Source: AP-15 sp963712825 (GTDB taxonomy: Bacteria > Pseudomonadota > Alphaproteobacteria > ATCC43930 > CGMCC-115725). From it: a DNA stretch of 64,000 nt. The stretch is taken from assembly GCA_963712825.1 (NCBI GenBank), contig CAVQJP010000011.1, forward strand, positions 186,001-250,000. The letters are read 5' to 3'. The translations under genes were made by a program, and so were the position numbers. The notes below the pieces were generated by a model. It searched no databases and was not told where the DNA came from. It worked only from the letters and a program-made list of their open reading frames with translations. Positions within the stretch are counted from its first letter, which is position 1. Each line of letters begins with the position of its first letter. Shown here piece after piece: positions 1 to 7,915 of this stretch.

Positions 1-1184
1 GCGCCAGCGGCATCATCGGATGATTGGGATGAAGCTCGAGAACCCGGTGTTCGAGGCGGGCGCGCAGCCTCGGCGCCTGCGGAAACTCGCGGTCGGTCCA
101 AAAGCGTTTGCCGGGATCGAAAAAGCCGACCGTGTCGAGAAAGGCGGCGGCGAAATAATAGCTGTCGGGCAGCGACTCGCCGGCGGCGCGCGCCACGACC
201 CTGCCGTCGGGCGCGATTGCAGTGTCGAGACACCAGCCGAGCAGCCGGTCGAGCTCGTGGCGCGCGCGGCGGCGCTGGTCGGGGCGCATGTGCGGCCAGC
301 CGAAACCGAGCAGCACCGCGACATCGTAATTGTTGTGGCTGGTCATGCCCTCGGCGTCGAGCCAGCCATTGGGATAGCGGTCGTCGCGCAGGCCCAGCAA
401 GGTGTCGACCAGCTGCGGCCAATGGCCGATGCCGCCTTCGAGATAGCGGGCCATGTGAAAGGTCATGCTGAGGTCGGCGGTGCGCCAGCGCTGCCCGTCG
501 AGCTCGTAGTCGGCGCCAAAGAACCCGGTCGCGGCATCCTGCCAATCGGCGACAAACCGCCGGACGACGCCGCCGAGCCGCGAGTCCCAGGAATAGCCCC
601 GCGGACGCCCCCGCAAGATCAGCCGCACCAGGTTCGCGGTCGCGAAGTTCAGCTCCTTGCGCCGGTCGAACCCGTCCTCAGCGAGGCGCGACACCAAGAG
701 GCTGTCGAGATAAGTCCGCAATCGCACGGGGTCGTTGACCTGGTCGAGAAAGCGCGGCGCGGTTCCGCCGGGGTCGAAATCGTCGGCCAGCATTGCATCG
801 ACGGACGCGTCGACCTTTAGAAACCAGATTTCGGTTCCGACGCCCAGGCTGCCGTCGGCATCACGGGTGGGCTGGTGCGCAGAGGCCGGCGCGGCAGCGA
901 GAGCGCGGACCCGGCCGAGCGCGTCGGCCGCGGCTGCTGCGTCGCCGGTATATTGCAGCCGCCACAAGAGCTCGCCGATCGCTTGGCGCAACCGGACGGT
1001 GTCGCGGCCAGCGGCTTCGTCGCGGTCGAGCTCCGCTTCGAGCGCGCGGATCTCGGGGAGGGCGGCGCGGCACGATTTGGCGATCGCCGGGTAATGGACG
1101 GCGAGGACGGTTTGCGGGCTCCAGCCGCGCGGGGCCGGGAGAACGGCGGCCGGGCCGGCCGGTGACGGCGCAGTTTCGGCCATA
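1..1184 (-). CDS. Probable carbohydrate-active toroid protein, partial (C-terminus outside window)
   Basis: An open frame starts at an ATG at 1184 and runs leftward off the window without a stop, giving about 394 residues. The start follows from coding-like sequence beginning there (MAETAPSPAGPAAVL...). I do not recognise a named family. The protein is rich in aromatic and acidic residues in a pattern of paired helices, for example RYLEGGIGHWPQL, NGWLDAEGMTSHNNYD and LLGFGWPHMRP. This resembles (alpha/alpha)n toroid enzymes that act on sugars, but no catalytic residue can be named. It lies 35 bp downstream of an MFS exporter, itself downstream of a heparinase-like lyase, all leftward, which suggests a shared role in handling a polysaccharide or oligosaccharide. 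Only the reading frame is seen; the fold and role are inferred. Confidence 0.6.
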
Positions 1185-1219
1185 AGGCAGCGTCCGGCGG
1201 CGAGTGAGGCAGGCTCGGG

Positions 1220-2476
1220 TCAGACCGGCGCACGGGCGCGCGCCTCGCCCGGCGCCTCATCCGCCTGCATCAACGAGCCAAACGAGGTCACGCAGAACAG
1301 CCCGGCAAAAGCGATGACGGCGGCAAGTGCAAGCGGACTGCCGCTCGGGCCCAGCGACAACGCCGCGGTCGCCGCCGCCGCCCCGCTCATCTGGATAAAG
1401 CTGCCGAGCCCGGATGCGGCGCCGACAATCTGCGGATTGACCCCGAGACTGCCGGCGGTGGCGTTGGGGGTGATCAGGCCGCTGCCGCAGCAGACAAAGA
1501 TCATCGGGCCGACCACGGCAAAGGGGCTCGGGACGTGAAACATCGCGAGCGCCAGCATGACGAGACCGGCGGGGATCAGCACTGCCGAGCCGATCCGGAT
1601 CATGCCGTTGACGCCGCGTCGCACCGTCAGGCGGCTCGAGAAAAAGCTGCCGACCAGAAAACCAAGTGGCGGCAGCGCCGCGTAATAGCCATAGAGCTCG
1701 GGCGTAACGCCGAACTTACCGATCAGCACCGCCGGGGCGCCGGCGGCGAAGATGTGGAACCCGGCATGAGCGCCGGCGGCGGCAAACGCGTAAGCGATAA
1801 AACGGCGGGTAGCGATCAGCGCGCGGTAGCTCGCGGCAATTCCGCGGATGCCGGCGGACGGGTGCAAAGCCGGGCCGCGCGCGGGGACAAAGCAAACCAT
1901 CAGTACCATCGCGAGGCAGGCGAGCGCTGCGACGGCGGCGAAATTTGCCCGCCAGCCGATCCACGCCTGCAGATAACCCCCGACGACCGGCGCGCAGGCC
2001 TGCATCAGAGTGGCCGCGATCGCCCGCCCGGCGATGACCTGGGCCGCCGCCGCCGGCCCCCAGATCTCGCGGGTCAAGGCGCGGCCGACGACCAGTCCGG
2101 CGCAGGCGCCAATGCCTTGCAGGACACGGGCCGCGATCAGGATTTCGATCGTCGGGCTGAGGGCGCAGATGATGCTGGCAACCGCGCTGAGCGCGAGGCC
2201 GCACAGCACTGTCCGCCGGCGCCCAAAACGATCCGACAGCGGCCCCAGCACCAGCATGCTGATCGCGAACGCGAGCAGGTAGCCGACAAAGGTCAGCTGC
2301 ACGTGGGCAACCGAGGTGTGCAGGCCGCGTGCGATCGCCGGGACCGACGGGACATAGATCGTCGAGGCGACCAGACCGAGCGCGGACGACGCGGTCAGGC
2401 TCAACAGCACGATCCGGCGGCGGATTACGGTAAAGCCGTCGCCGGCGAGCGGGCGGTCGTCGGGAAGCTCATGCAT
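1220..2476 (-). CDS. MFS transporter, Bcr/CflA-like drug:H+ antiporter
   Basis: The product has about 418 residues and around 12 hydrophobic segments, normal for a 12-helix major facilitator transporter of the inner membrane. The MFS motif A between helices 2 and 3 is clear at about residues 78-88 (GPLSDRFGRRR). The helix 4 region (RVLQGIGACAGLVVGRALTRE) is typical of the Bcr/CflA group, which exports small drugs or sugars with proton uptake. I chose the ATG at 2476 because it overlaps the stop of the upstream heparinase-like gene by 8 bases, implying translational coupling; an upstream start in the same frame would lie inside that gene. The substrate cannot be told from sequence. Context suggests something linked to polysaccharide breakdown, but that is inference. 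Confidence 0.85.
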   Translation of the reverse strand: MHELPDDRPLAGDGFTVIRRRIVLLSLTASSALGLVASTIYVPSVPAIARGLHTSVAHVQLTFVGYLLAFAISMLVLGPLSDRFGRRRTVLCGLALSAVASIICALSPTIEILIAARVLQGIGACAGLVVGRALTREIWGPAAAAQVIAGRAIAATLMQACAPVVGGYLQAWIGWRANFAAVAALACLAMVLMVCFVPARGPALHPSAGIRGIAASYRALIATRRFIAYAFAAAGAHAGFHIFAAGAPAVLIGKFGVTPELYGYYAALPPLGFLVGSFFSSRLTVRRGVNGMIRIGSAVLIPAGLVMLALAMFHVPSPFAVVGPMIFVCCGSGLITPNATAGSLGVNPQIVGAASGLGSFIQMSGAAAATAALSLGPSGSPLALAAVIAFAGLFCVTSFGSLMQADEAPGEARARAPV

Positions 2477-4667
2477 GGTCGAGCCGGGACTGTGGCAGGG
2501 CTCGCCGCCGACGCATCTTGGGTTTGACCGGTCTTGTCGCCACCCGGTGCTCGCCGGCGCGAGACCCACGCAGACGGCGCCGCTGGCGCGGAACCACAGA
2601 CAGCCGCACCGGCCGCCGCGCGAGCCAATGGTCGAGCGGCGCCACCGGCAGCGCGCTGTCGGCGGTGTCGCAATCCGGCAGCAGCAACACAGTCACCCGC
2701 GGCGTGCCGGGGGGCAGGACGATTTGCAGGCGGCGGATCGGCGCCCCCATGGCGCGGCGCCCGTCATCATCCGCGCAGCGCGGCAGCTCCGAAACCAGGG
2801 CCGTCTCGCCTAATGCGCGACCGTGCAGCCGCTGCAGGTCGACCGGCGCAAACGAGAGCGGCGGCGGCGGCTGCGACAGTTCGAAGCTGGCGCCCGCCGG
2901 CTCCAGGATTTGGACGACAAAATTGTCTTCACCATGGCCAAAATGGGCGACCGAGCCGTTCAAATACAACGGCTCGGCAGCGGTATGGACGGTCCAGACG
3001 ATTTCGCTGCCGAGCGCGGGATCGATTTCGTCCTGGACGACCATCTGCCGGCCCAGCAGCGCAGCACCGCGCCGGATCGTGCCGTAAGGCTGCCCATAGG
3101 CCGCCGACAAATCCAGCACCGCCCATTTGCTGTCGCCCTCGACGCAGCTGTCGACGATTGCCGCCGGGGCATTAGGGATCTGGTCGCGGCCGCCGATTGA
3201 TAGGGTATTGTGACCGGCCGATTGCGAGCGGTAATAGCGCCAGCGGCGCCCGGAGCGCCCATCGGCGCCGTGCTCAAAATACCCCGGCAGATCGTAATTG
3301 TCCGAGCCGATGTCGACGAGCCAGCGATGCCGTGCGCCATCGACGACAAAGGTGCCGGCATCAGCCTGGGCGTGCAGGGTGATGTCCTCGGGCCGCGGTG
3401 CGCCGGTCCCGAGCCGGGTGGCGACGTTCCCGCCCTTGATCGCCAAGTAGACCGGGCGAGCCTCGGGGTCCGGTAGCCAGGTGTTGCGAAAGCAGGCGAG
3501 GTCGCTGCTGTGAAACACCTTGCCGGTCGGCAGGTCGAGAGCGGCGGGCGACGCCTGCTCGCGATGCGGCCAGATCGTGGAAAACAAAAAGGACAATCCC
3601 TCGCCGCCGCGCATCAGCCAACCGTCGATCGGCCGGCCATAGCGGTGCGCAAACCAGGCGAGCGGCGACACGTCATAACGCTGCTCCGAATCTCCGAAAT
3701 TGAAGGCGGCGCCGAACGGGCCGGCAGCATGCAGGGCGAAGTCGCCAGTTTGGGCGAACCCCGGTCGCTCGGCAAGACCAAAGCTGCCGCCCAGCGCGCT
3801 TTCCAAGGCGGCAGTCATCAGACCGGCGTAGCGCATTGCGAGCGACCAATAGCTGAGCCCTTCGCGCCAGGCGCCGTCCGGCGCCATTGCGGAAAAAACG
3901 TTCCAGGCGGAGCTCACACTGCGGCGCACCAGTTCCGCGGACAGCGCCCGGTAGCGCGGCATTACCGACAGCGCGGCAATGAGAATGCCGGCATGCGACA
4001 CCAGGGCGCAGTTGTCGCGCAGCTTTGGCCACAGCAGCGACGGGTCCTCGTACGCGGCAAGCGCGGGGTCCAGCACGTTGCGCCGAATCGCGCGCTCGAC
4101 CGCGCGCCGCTCGCGGCCGGTCAGCTCGTCGTAAAGCCAGTCATAGGCGAGGGCGACGGCGACGGCGATTTCGGCGCAATCGAGAAACGAGCGGATAACC
4201 GGCCGTTCCTTCCAGCTTGCCGCCTCGGCAAATTCCGCGAGCGCGCTGCGGGTCGCGGCAAGCGCCGGCTCGGCCAAATCGCGCTCGGCCGTCAGGGCGA
4301 GAAAGGCGGTGTTGATCAGCCGGCGGGCGCGGCGCTTGATCGCCGCGCGCGGCTCCGGCGCCGCGGATGCCTGGAAAATCTCCGGCCGTGGGGAAATCTC
4401 CGGCCGCGGGGAAATCTCCGGCCGCGAGGAAATCTCCGGCCGCGAGGAAATCTCCGGCCGTGGGGAAATCTCAGCCAGTGATTTTGCCAGACGCGCCCGC
4501 AGCTTGGGATTGGCCTCGGCGCGCCGGCGGATCGCGGGCAGGGCCGCCGTTTGGAAGAGGAGATAGGGATGCGGCAAAGCAAAATCGGCGACGGCGGGCT
4601 CGATTTCGGCGAAATCCGGGCCATCGGTTGTTGAAAAGTCGAGTGATCGCGCGTTGTCGAACGGCAA
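2469..4667 (-). CDS. Heparinase II/III-like polysaccharide lyase
   Basis: The 732-residue product matches the heparinase II/III and alginate-lyase layout: an N-terminal helical toroid (about residues 100-390) followed by a beta-sheet heparinase II/III domain. In the second half the family signature is readable: H-x-Q-A-D near residue 430, WLVDIGSDNYD soon after, and SAGHNTLSIGG-x-Q. Such enzymes cleave acidic polysaccharides by beta-elimination. No convincing signal peptide is visible, so it may act in the cytoplasm, or the start may be misplaced. The start is TTG at 4667, supported by a GGGGGAG ribosome site 5 bases upstream; no ATG fits. Residues 66-97 are a low-complexity hexapeptide repeat (R-P-E-I-S-S/P), unusual for the family. 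It overlaps the MFS gene downstream. Confidence 0.85.
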   Translation of the reverse strand: MPFDNARSLDFSTTDGPDFAEIEPAVADFALPHPYLLFQTAALPAIRRRAEANPKLRARLAKSLAEISPRPEISSRPEISSRPEISPRPEISPRPEIFQASAAPEPRAAIKRRARRLINTAFLALTAERDLAEPALAATRSALAEFAEAASWKERPVIRSFLDCAEIAVAVALAYDWLYDELTGRERRAVERAIRRNVLDPALAAYEDPSLLWPKLRDNCALVSHAGILIAALSVMPRYRALSAELVRRSVSSAWNVFSAMAPDGAWREGLSYWSLAMRYAGLMTAALESALGGSFGLAERPGFAQTGDFALHAAGPFGAAFNFGDSEQRYDVSPLAWFAHRYGRPIDGWLMRGGEGLSFLFSTIWPHREQASPAALDLPTGKVFHSSDLACFRNTWLPDPEARPVYLAIKGGNVATRLGTGAPRPEDITLHAQADAGTFVVDGARHRWLVDIGSDNYDLPGYFEHGADGRSGRRWRYYRSQSAGHNTLSIGGRDQIPNAPAAIVDSCVEGDSKWAVLDLSAAYGQPYGTIRRGAALLGRQMVVQDEIDPALGSEIVWTVHTAAEPLYLNGSVAHFGHGEDNFVVQILEPAGASFELSQPPPPLSFAPVDLQRLHGRALGETALVSELPRCADDDGRRAMGAPIRRLQIVLPPGTPRVTVLLLPDCDTADSALPVAPLDHWLARRPVRLSVVPRQRRRLRGSRAGEHRVATRPVKPKMRRRRALPQSRLDHA
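4376..4470. repeat. 18-bp in-frame tandem repeat (about 5 copies) inside the heparinase-like gene
   Basis: The 18-base unit (core GAAATCTCCGGCCG followed by T/C-G-A/G-G) recurs with exact 18-base spacing: the AAATC core lies at 4376, 4394, 4412, 4430, 4448 and 4466. Being a multiple of three, it adds a hexapeptide (E-I-S-S/P-R-P) per copy without breaking the frame. It sits in the linker between the N-terminal cap and the helical domain of the lyase. Confidence 0.95.
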
Positions 4668-4796
4668 TCCAGCTCCCCCGAGATTCAGCGCGACGGATGC
4701 CGAGCCAGGGGCCTACTTTAGCGACTCGAAGTTGCTGATCAGTTTACCCCCGGATCGCAGTTTCGTCCAAATATCCGCATAATCCGGGAAGTTCGT

Positions 4797-5903
4797 TTAG
4801 GCTTGAGCCAGCAGCTTTACCAGGAAGTCGTCGCGCCACGCGGCGAGATTGAATTTGCCGCGCAGCGAAACCTTGGAGCGGTCCTTGTGCATCAGGTTGA
4901 GCGCCATGTGGCGCAGAATCGCAAGATTATAGGGGCTGTTGTCGCGACAACTCCTGACTTGGTCTTCGTTCATGACGACGTTCAGGACCCAGTGCAGGCG
5001 GTTCTCGACGCCCCAATGCGAGCGGGCGACCTGCCCCAGCCGCTCCGCTGACAGCGGCGCGCTGAGCAGGTAGTAAGCGGTCTCGGCGGTCGTTCTCGAC
5101 GTCCCGTGGAGGGTTGTCTGGCGGTTGCGGACCACCCGGCCGAGCGCGGCCAAGCCCGGCCATTGATAGCGCGCCTGCAGCTTGCCGATGTCGGTCGAGA
5201 CGAGGCTGCGCCGGGTCTCGACCCGCCCGTGGTCGTTGTCGCGGGTCATATGGCTGACCGCGCGGTCGTGCTTCGGGTGGGCAAAGAGGCGGATCACGTC
5301 GGCGTGCAGCGCCTGGTGATTACCCTTTAGGGCGAGAACGTAGTCGCCGCCTTGGTCGATGATTCGCCGTCCGATGTCCCGTTGGCAGTTGAGCGCGTCG
5401 GTCGTCACGATCGTCCCGTTCAGTGTCAACATTTCCAATAGTTTGATCACCGCGGTGCTCTCTTTAGTCTTGGCCGTCGTGGCGATTTGGGCGAGCACCA
5501 GACTGGTGTCGCAGCACCACGCGCTCACCATGTGCAACGCCGAACCGGGATGGGCGGGATCGACCGGCCGGCGCAGCACCTTGCCGTCGATGGCGATGAC
5601 CCCAGTGCCGGCTTCGCTGAAGCGCGCCATGAACCGCTGGAAGCAGGCGCGGAACTGATCGGGATCGAGTTGTCGGAAGACGCGGCTGAACGTGTCGTGG
5701 CTCGGCACCCCGTTTTTCAACTGCAGGAAGCTGCCGAGGAAATCCTGCTTGGCTTCGGCAAAGACCGCCATGTCGACCGCGGTTTGGCCGCCGGAGAGGA
5801 CCGCGCACAGTGCAATCATCAAGATTTCCGGCAGATCGTAGCGCTTGGCGTTAGGGCCGCGCGGGTCCTTGACTGCGGCAAAACAGTCGCCGAGGCTCTG
5901 CAT
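4797..5903 (-). CDS. ISAs1-family (IS4-like DDE) transposase
   Basis: The 368-residue product is full length for an ISAs1-type transposase, which moves its insertion sequence by a DDE cut-and-paste reaction. The N-terminal DDE_Tnp_1-associated segment is present (F-A-A-V-K-D-P-R-G...Y-D-L-P-E-I-L). The DDE residues can be placed at D106 (IAIDGKVLRR), D169 (TTDALNCQ) and E300 (HWGVENRLHW), and the family signature SHWGVENRLHWVLNV is intact. The start ATG is at 5903. The gene looks functional. I could not find convincing terminal inverted repeats or a target duplication, so the element's ends are undefined. It separates the lyase group from the PP-loop/regulator pair. Confidence 0.93.
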   Translation of the reverse strand: MQSLGDCFAAVKDPRGPNAKRYDLPEILMIALCAVLSGGQTAVDMAVFAEAKQDFLGSFLQLKNGVPSHDTFSRVFRQLDPDQFRACFQRFMARFSEAGTGVIAIDGKVLRRPVDPAHPGSALHMVSAWCCDTSLVLAQIATTAKTKESTAVIKLLEMLTLNGTIVTTDALNCQRDIGRRIIDQGGDYVLALKGNHQALHADVIRLFAHPKHDRAVSHMTRDNDHGRVETRRSLVSTDIGKLQARYQWPGLAALGRVVRNRQTTLHGTSRTTAETAYYLLSAPLSAERLGQVARSHWGVENRLHWVLNVVMNEDQVRSCRDNSPYNLAILRHMALNLMHKDRSKVSLRGKFNLAAWRDDFLVKLLAQA

Positions 5904-6601
5904 CTGCCCCTCCCTCGCTACGTGCGTCCGTCACCGCAGCCGACCGCCGGTCGGCGGTCGGCGGCGAGCGGCGGCTCCGGGTCTGAAACATGGAGACAGG
6001 CCGAGCTGGTAAAACCGCAGCGAACCGATGACAATCCTGCGGTTGAACAAAGTATTTGGATGGCTGGTAACCCTGATGAACGCCGTTGGCCACGTATTGC
6101 GCCGCATCACGTTGGCCGCCGACTGAACCGGTACGGCCGGGGTACCGCTTTTCTTATGGTCGATGCTCCGGCATCTCGGTTTCGACATCGTTCTTCCGAT
6201 CAATTCGCCGCCGCCCATTGACGAGCGTCCGCTGTTTGCTTAGGCGCTTTGGAAGCTGCACATTTGCTGCACGCGGTCAGCGAGTTGTCGGAAAATCAGT
6301 CAACTTGTCGCCCAAAATGCATTTGACGAAAATTTAACTCAACCGGGGAAAACGCGTATTGCGATAGGCGCCGTCGTCGCCGAACAAATCGAAGACGTGC
6401 GGCCGGGCCCGACACCACGCCGCTGGAGCTCGACACTCGGCGGGCTGGATGTTCGATTGGTGGAAATCTATCGTTAATATTTCTCGTAAATGATTTCCGT
6501 TGACGCTGCGTGGGACATTTCTTTGACGCAGGTCGCGATAGCGTTGCTCAAAAGACGGCGGCGGCCCAAAGCCCGGACCGACCAGATGGGGTGACAAACG
6601 A
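5904..6601. other. Intergenic region between transposase and PP-loop gene
   Basis: About 700 bases without a convincing gene. A strong hairpin sits at 5940-5961, just upstream of the transposase start. A short open stretch ends at a TAG near 6241 after residues reading SMLRHLGFDIVLPINSPPPID; it lacks a start and may be the tail of a lost gene. The part from 6300 to 6600 is less GC-rich than its surroundings and probably carries the promoter of the rightward gene at 6602. TTGACG occurs twice (about 6499 and 6522), but no clear -10 box is paired with it. Confidence 0.5.
5940..5961. repeat. 9-bp inverted repeat (hairpin) upstream of the transposase
   Basis: CCGACCGCC, loop GGTC, then GGCGGTCGG: a perfect 9-bp stem with a 4-base loop, 36 bases upstream of the transposase ATG. 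Hairpins in this position in insertion sequences often limit transposase expression from outside transcripts. That role is inferred here. Confidence 0.7.
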
Positions 6602-7843
6602 ATGCTTATCCGCAACCTGTCCTCCACCGCCGCCGACGGCGTGCAGCGTTTGTCGGCCGCAGTCGTCTGGGAAGATTGCGATTTTCCGACCCAGCCGATC
6701 ACCTTTGAGATTTACCCCCCGACAAGCGACGGCGGGCTGTCGGCGGGCGCGCCGCTCGACGCGCTGACTGCGGGCAACGAGTTCGGCGCCGACGCGTTTC
6801 TCGCGGCATGTTTTCCGCTGGCGGCGCTGCATGGCGAAGCCAGGGTGCGGATCGACGGTCATCCGTGCCCGCTGCTGGTCGAGGGTTTGCGGACCGCGCA
6901 TGGCTGGTGGTCCAATTGGGGAGGGATGCCGACCGCGGCGCCGGCAATCGAAAGCCGCGGCAGCGGTCGCTGCGCACCGGCCAACCCGCCGCGCCGCGCC
7001 GCCGCTTTTCTGTCGGGTGGCGTCGACGGGCTCCATATGCTGATGCGCAACCGTCAGCTTTATGGTCCCGACGATCCCGCCTATATCCGTCAGGCGCTGT
7101 TCATCCAGGGCTTCGATATCGGCAAACGCGCCCGCAACCCGGAGAACGAGCGTTACCGCGCGGCCTTGCGCCGGCTGGCGCCGGTTGCCGCCGAGACCGG
7201 GATCGAGGTGATCCCGTGCCGCACCAATCTGCGTCATCTGCCGTCAAAACCGGATTTCTGGACCTACCGCCACAATGGCGCCGCGTTGGCTTCCGTCGGT
7301 CACGCGGCCCTCGCCGGGTCGGCATTTTTGTTTATCGGCGCCTCGCACCACGTATCCAACCCGGTGCCGATGGGTTCGCATCCTGCCGTCGATCATCTCT
7401 TTTCAAGCCAGCGTCTGCAGATCATCCACGACGGCACGCGCTTTACCCGGCTTGAGAAAGTACGCGAACTGGCGGGTTGGCCGATCGGTCTCGCAGCGCT
7501 GCGGGTGTGCCCGGAAAGCCCCGGAGTTGAGGCCAATTGCGGACGCTGCGAGAAATGCCTGCGCACCCGGCTCGAGCTGTTGGCGGTGGGAGTTGAGGAG
7601 ACCGCGGCGCTTGGTCCCAGCCTGACCCCGATCGAGCTCTGGGACGAGGCGGTTCCGACCCCGAGCGGCCATCGCGCGATCATGTATGAGCATCTGTTGC
7701 CGGCGTTGCGGGCACGAGGGCTGCATGCTTTGTGCCGGGCTCTCGAGGTCAGAATCGACGTCTATCGGATGCGGATCGAACATTGCCCCGACGGAATCGG
7801 CGGCACTGGCGCCGACGGCGAGCGGCATTCAGTATTCAGTTGA
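6602..7843 (+). CDS. QueC-like PP-loop (adenine nucleotide alpha-hydrolase superfamily) protein, function unknown
   Basis: The 413-residue product carries a PP-loop-like motif at residues 138-144 (SGGVDGL), where classical ATP pyrophosphatases have SGGxDS. Near the C-terminus C303, C313, C316 and C319 (in NCGRCEKCLRTR) repeat the spacing of the zinc site in QueC, the 7-cyano-7-deazaguanine synthase. The family therefore probably activates a carboxylate or similar group with ATP, but the D-S to D-G change and the large unrelated N-terminal 130 residues argue against plain QueC. A GGGGTG ribosome site precedes the ATG at 6602. The next gene, 72 bp downstream, encodes a SARP-type regulator; the pair may form a unit. 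I would not assign a substrate. Confidence 0.7.
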   Translation: MLIRNLSSTAADGVQRLSAAVVWEDCDFPTQPITFEIYPPTSDGGLSAGAPLDALTAGNEFGADAFLAACFPLAALHGEARVRIDGHPCPLLVEGLRTAHGWWSNWGGMPTAAPAIESRGSGRCAPANPPRRAAAFLSGGVDGLHMLMRNRQLYGPDDPAYIRQALFIQGFDIGKRARNPENERYRAALRRLAPVAAETGIEVIPCRTNLRHLPSKPDFWTYRHNGAALASVGHAALAGSAFLFIGASHHVSNPVPMGSHPAVDHLFSSQRLQIIHDGTRFTRLEKVRELAGWPIGLAALRVCPESPGVEANCGRCEKCLRTRLELLAVGVEETAALGPSLTPIELWDEAVPTPSGHRAIMYEHLLPALRARGLHALCRALEVRIDVYRMRIEHCPDGIGGTGADGERHSVFS

Positions 7844-7915
7844 TGGCGGTTCGCCGCCGCTCCACAATCGTATCGATCGGCTCTTTACCCTCGGCCAGGC
7901 AACGGGAAGAAAATT

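Noticed and set aside
20..820. 266-codon + strand frame at the left edge
   Set aside because: It is the mirror of the leftward partial gene that runs through 1-1184. The leftward frame has better amino acid composition and fits operon spacing.
4700..6010. Terminal inverted repeats of the insertion sequence
   Set aside because: Weak similarity between sequences near 4740-4760 (TTTACCCCCGGATCG) and 5975-5992 needs gaps to align and has no target duplication. I could not define the ends.
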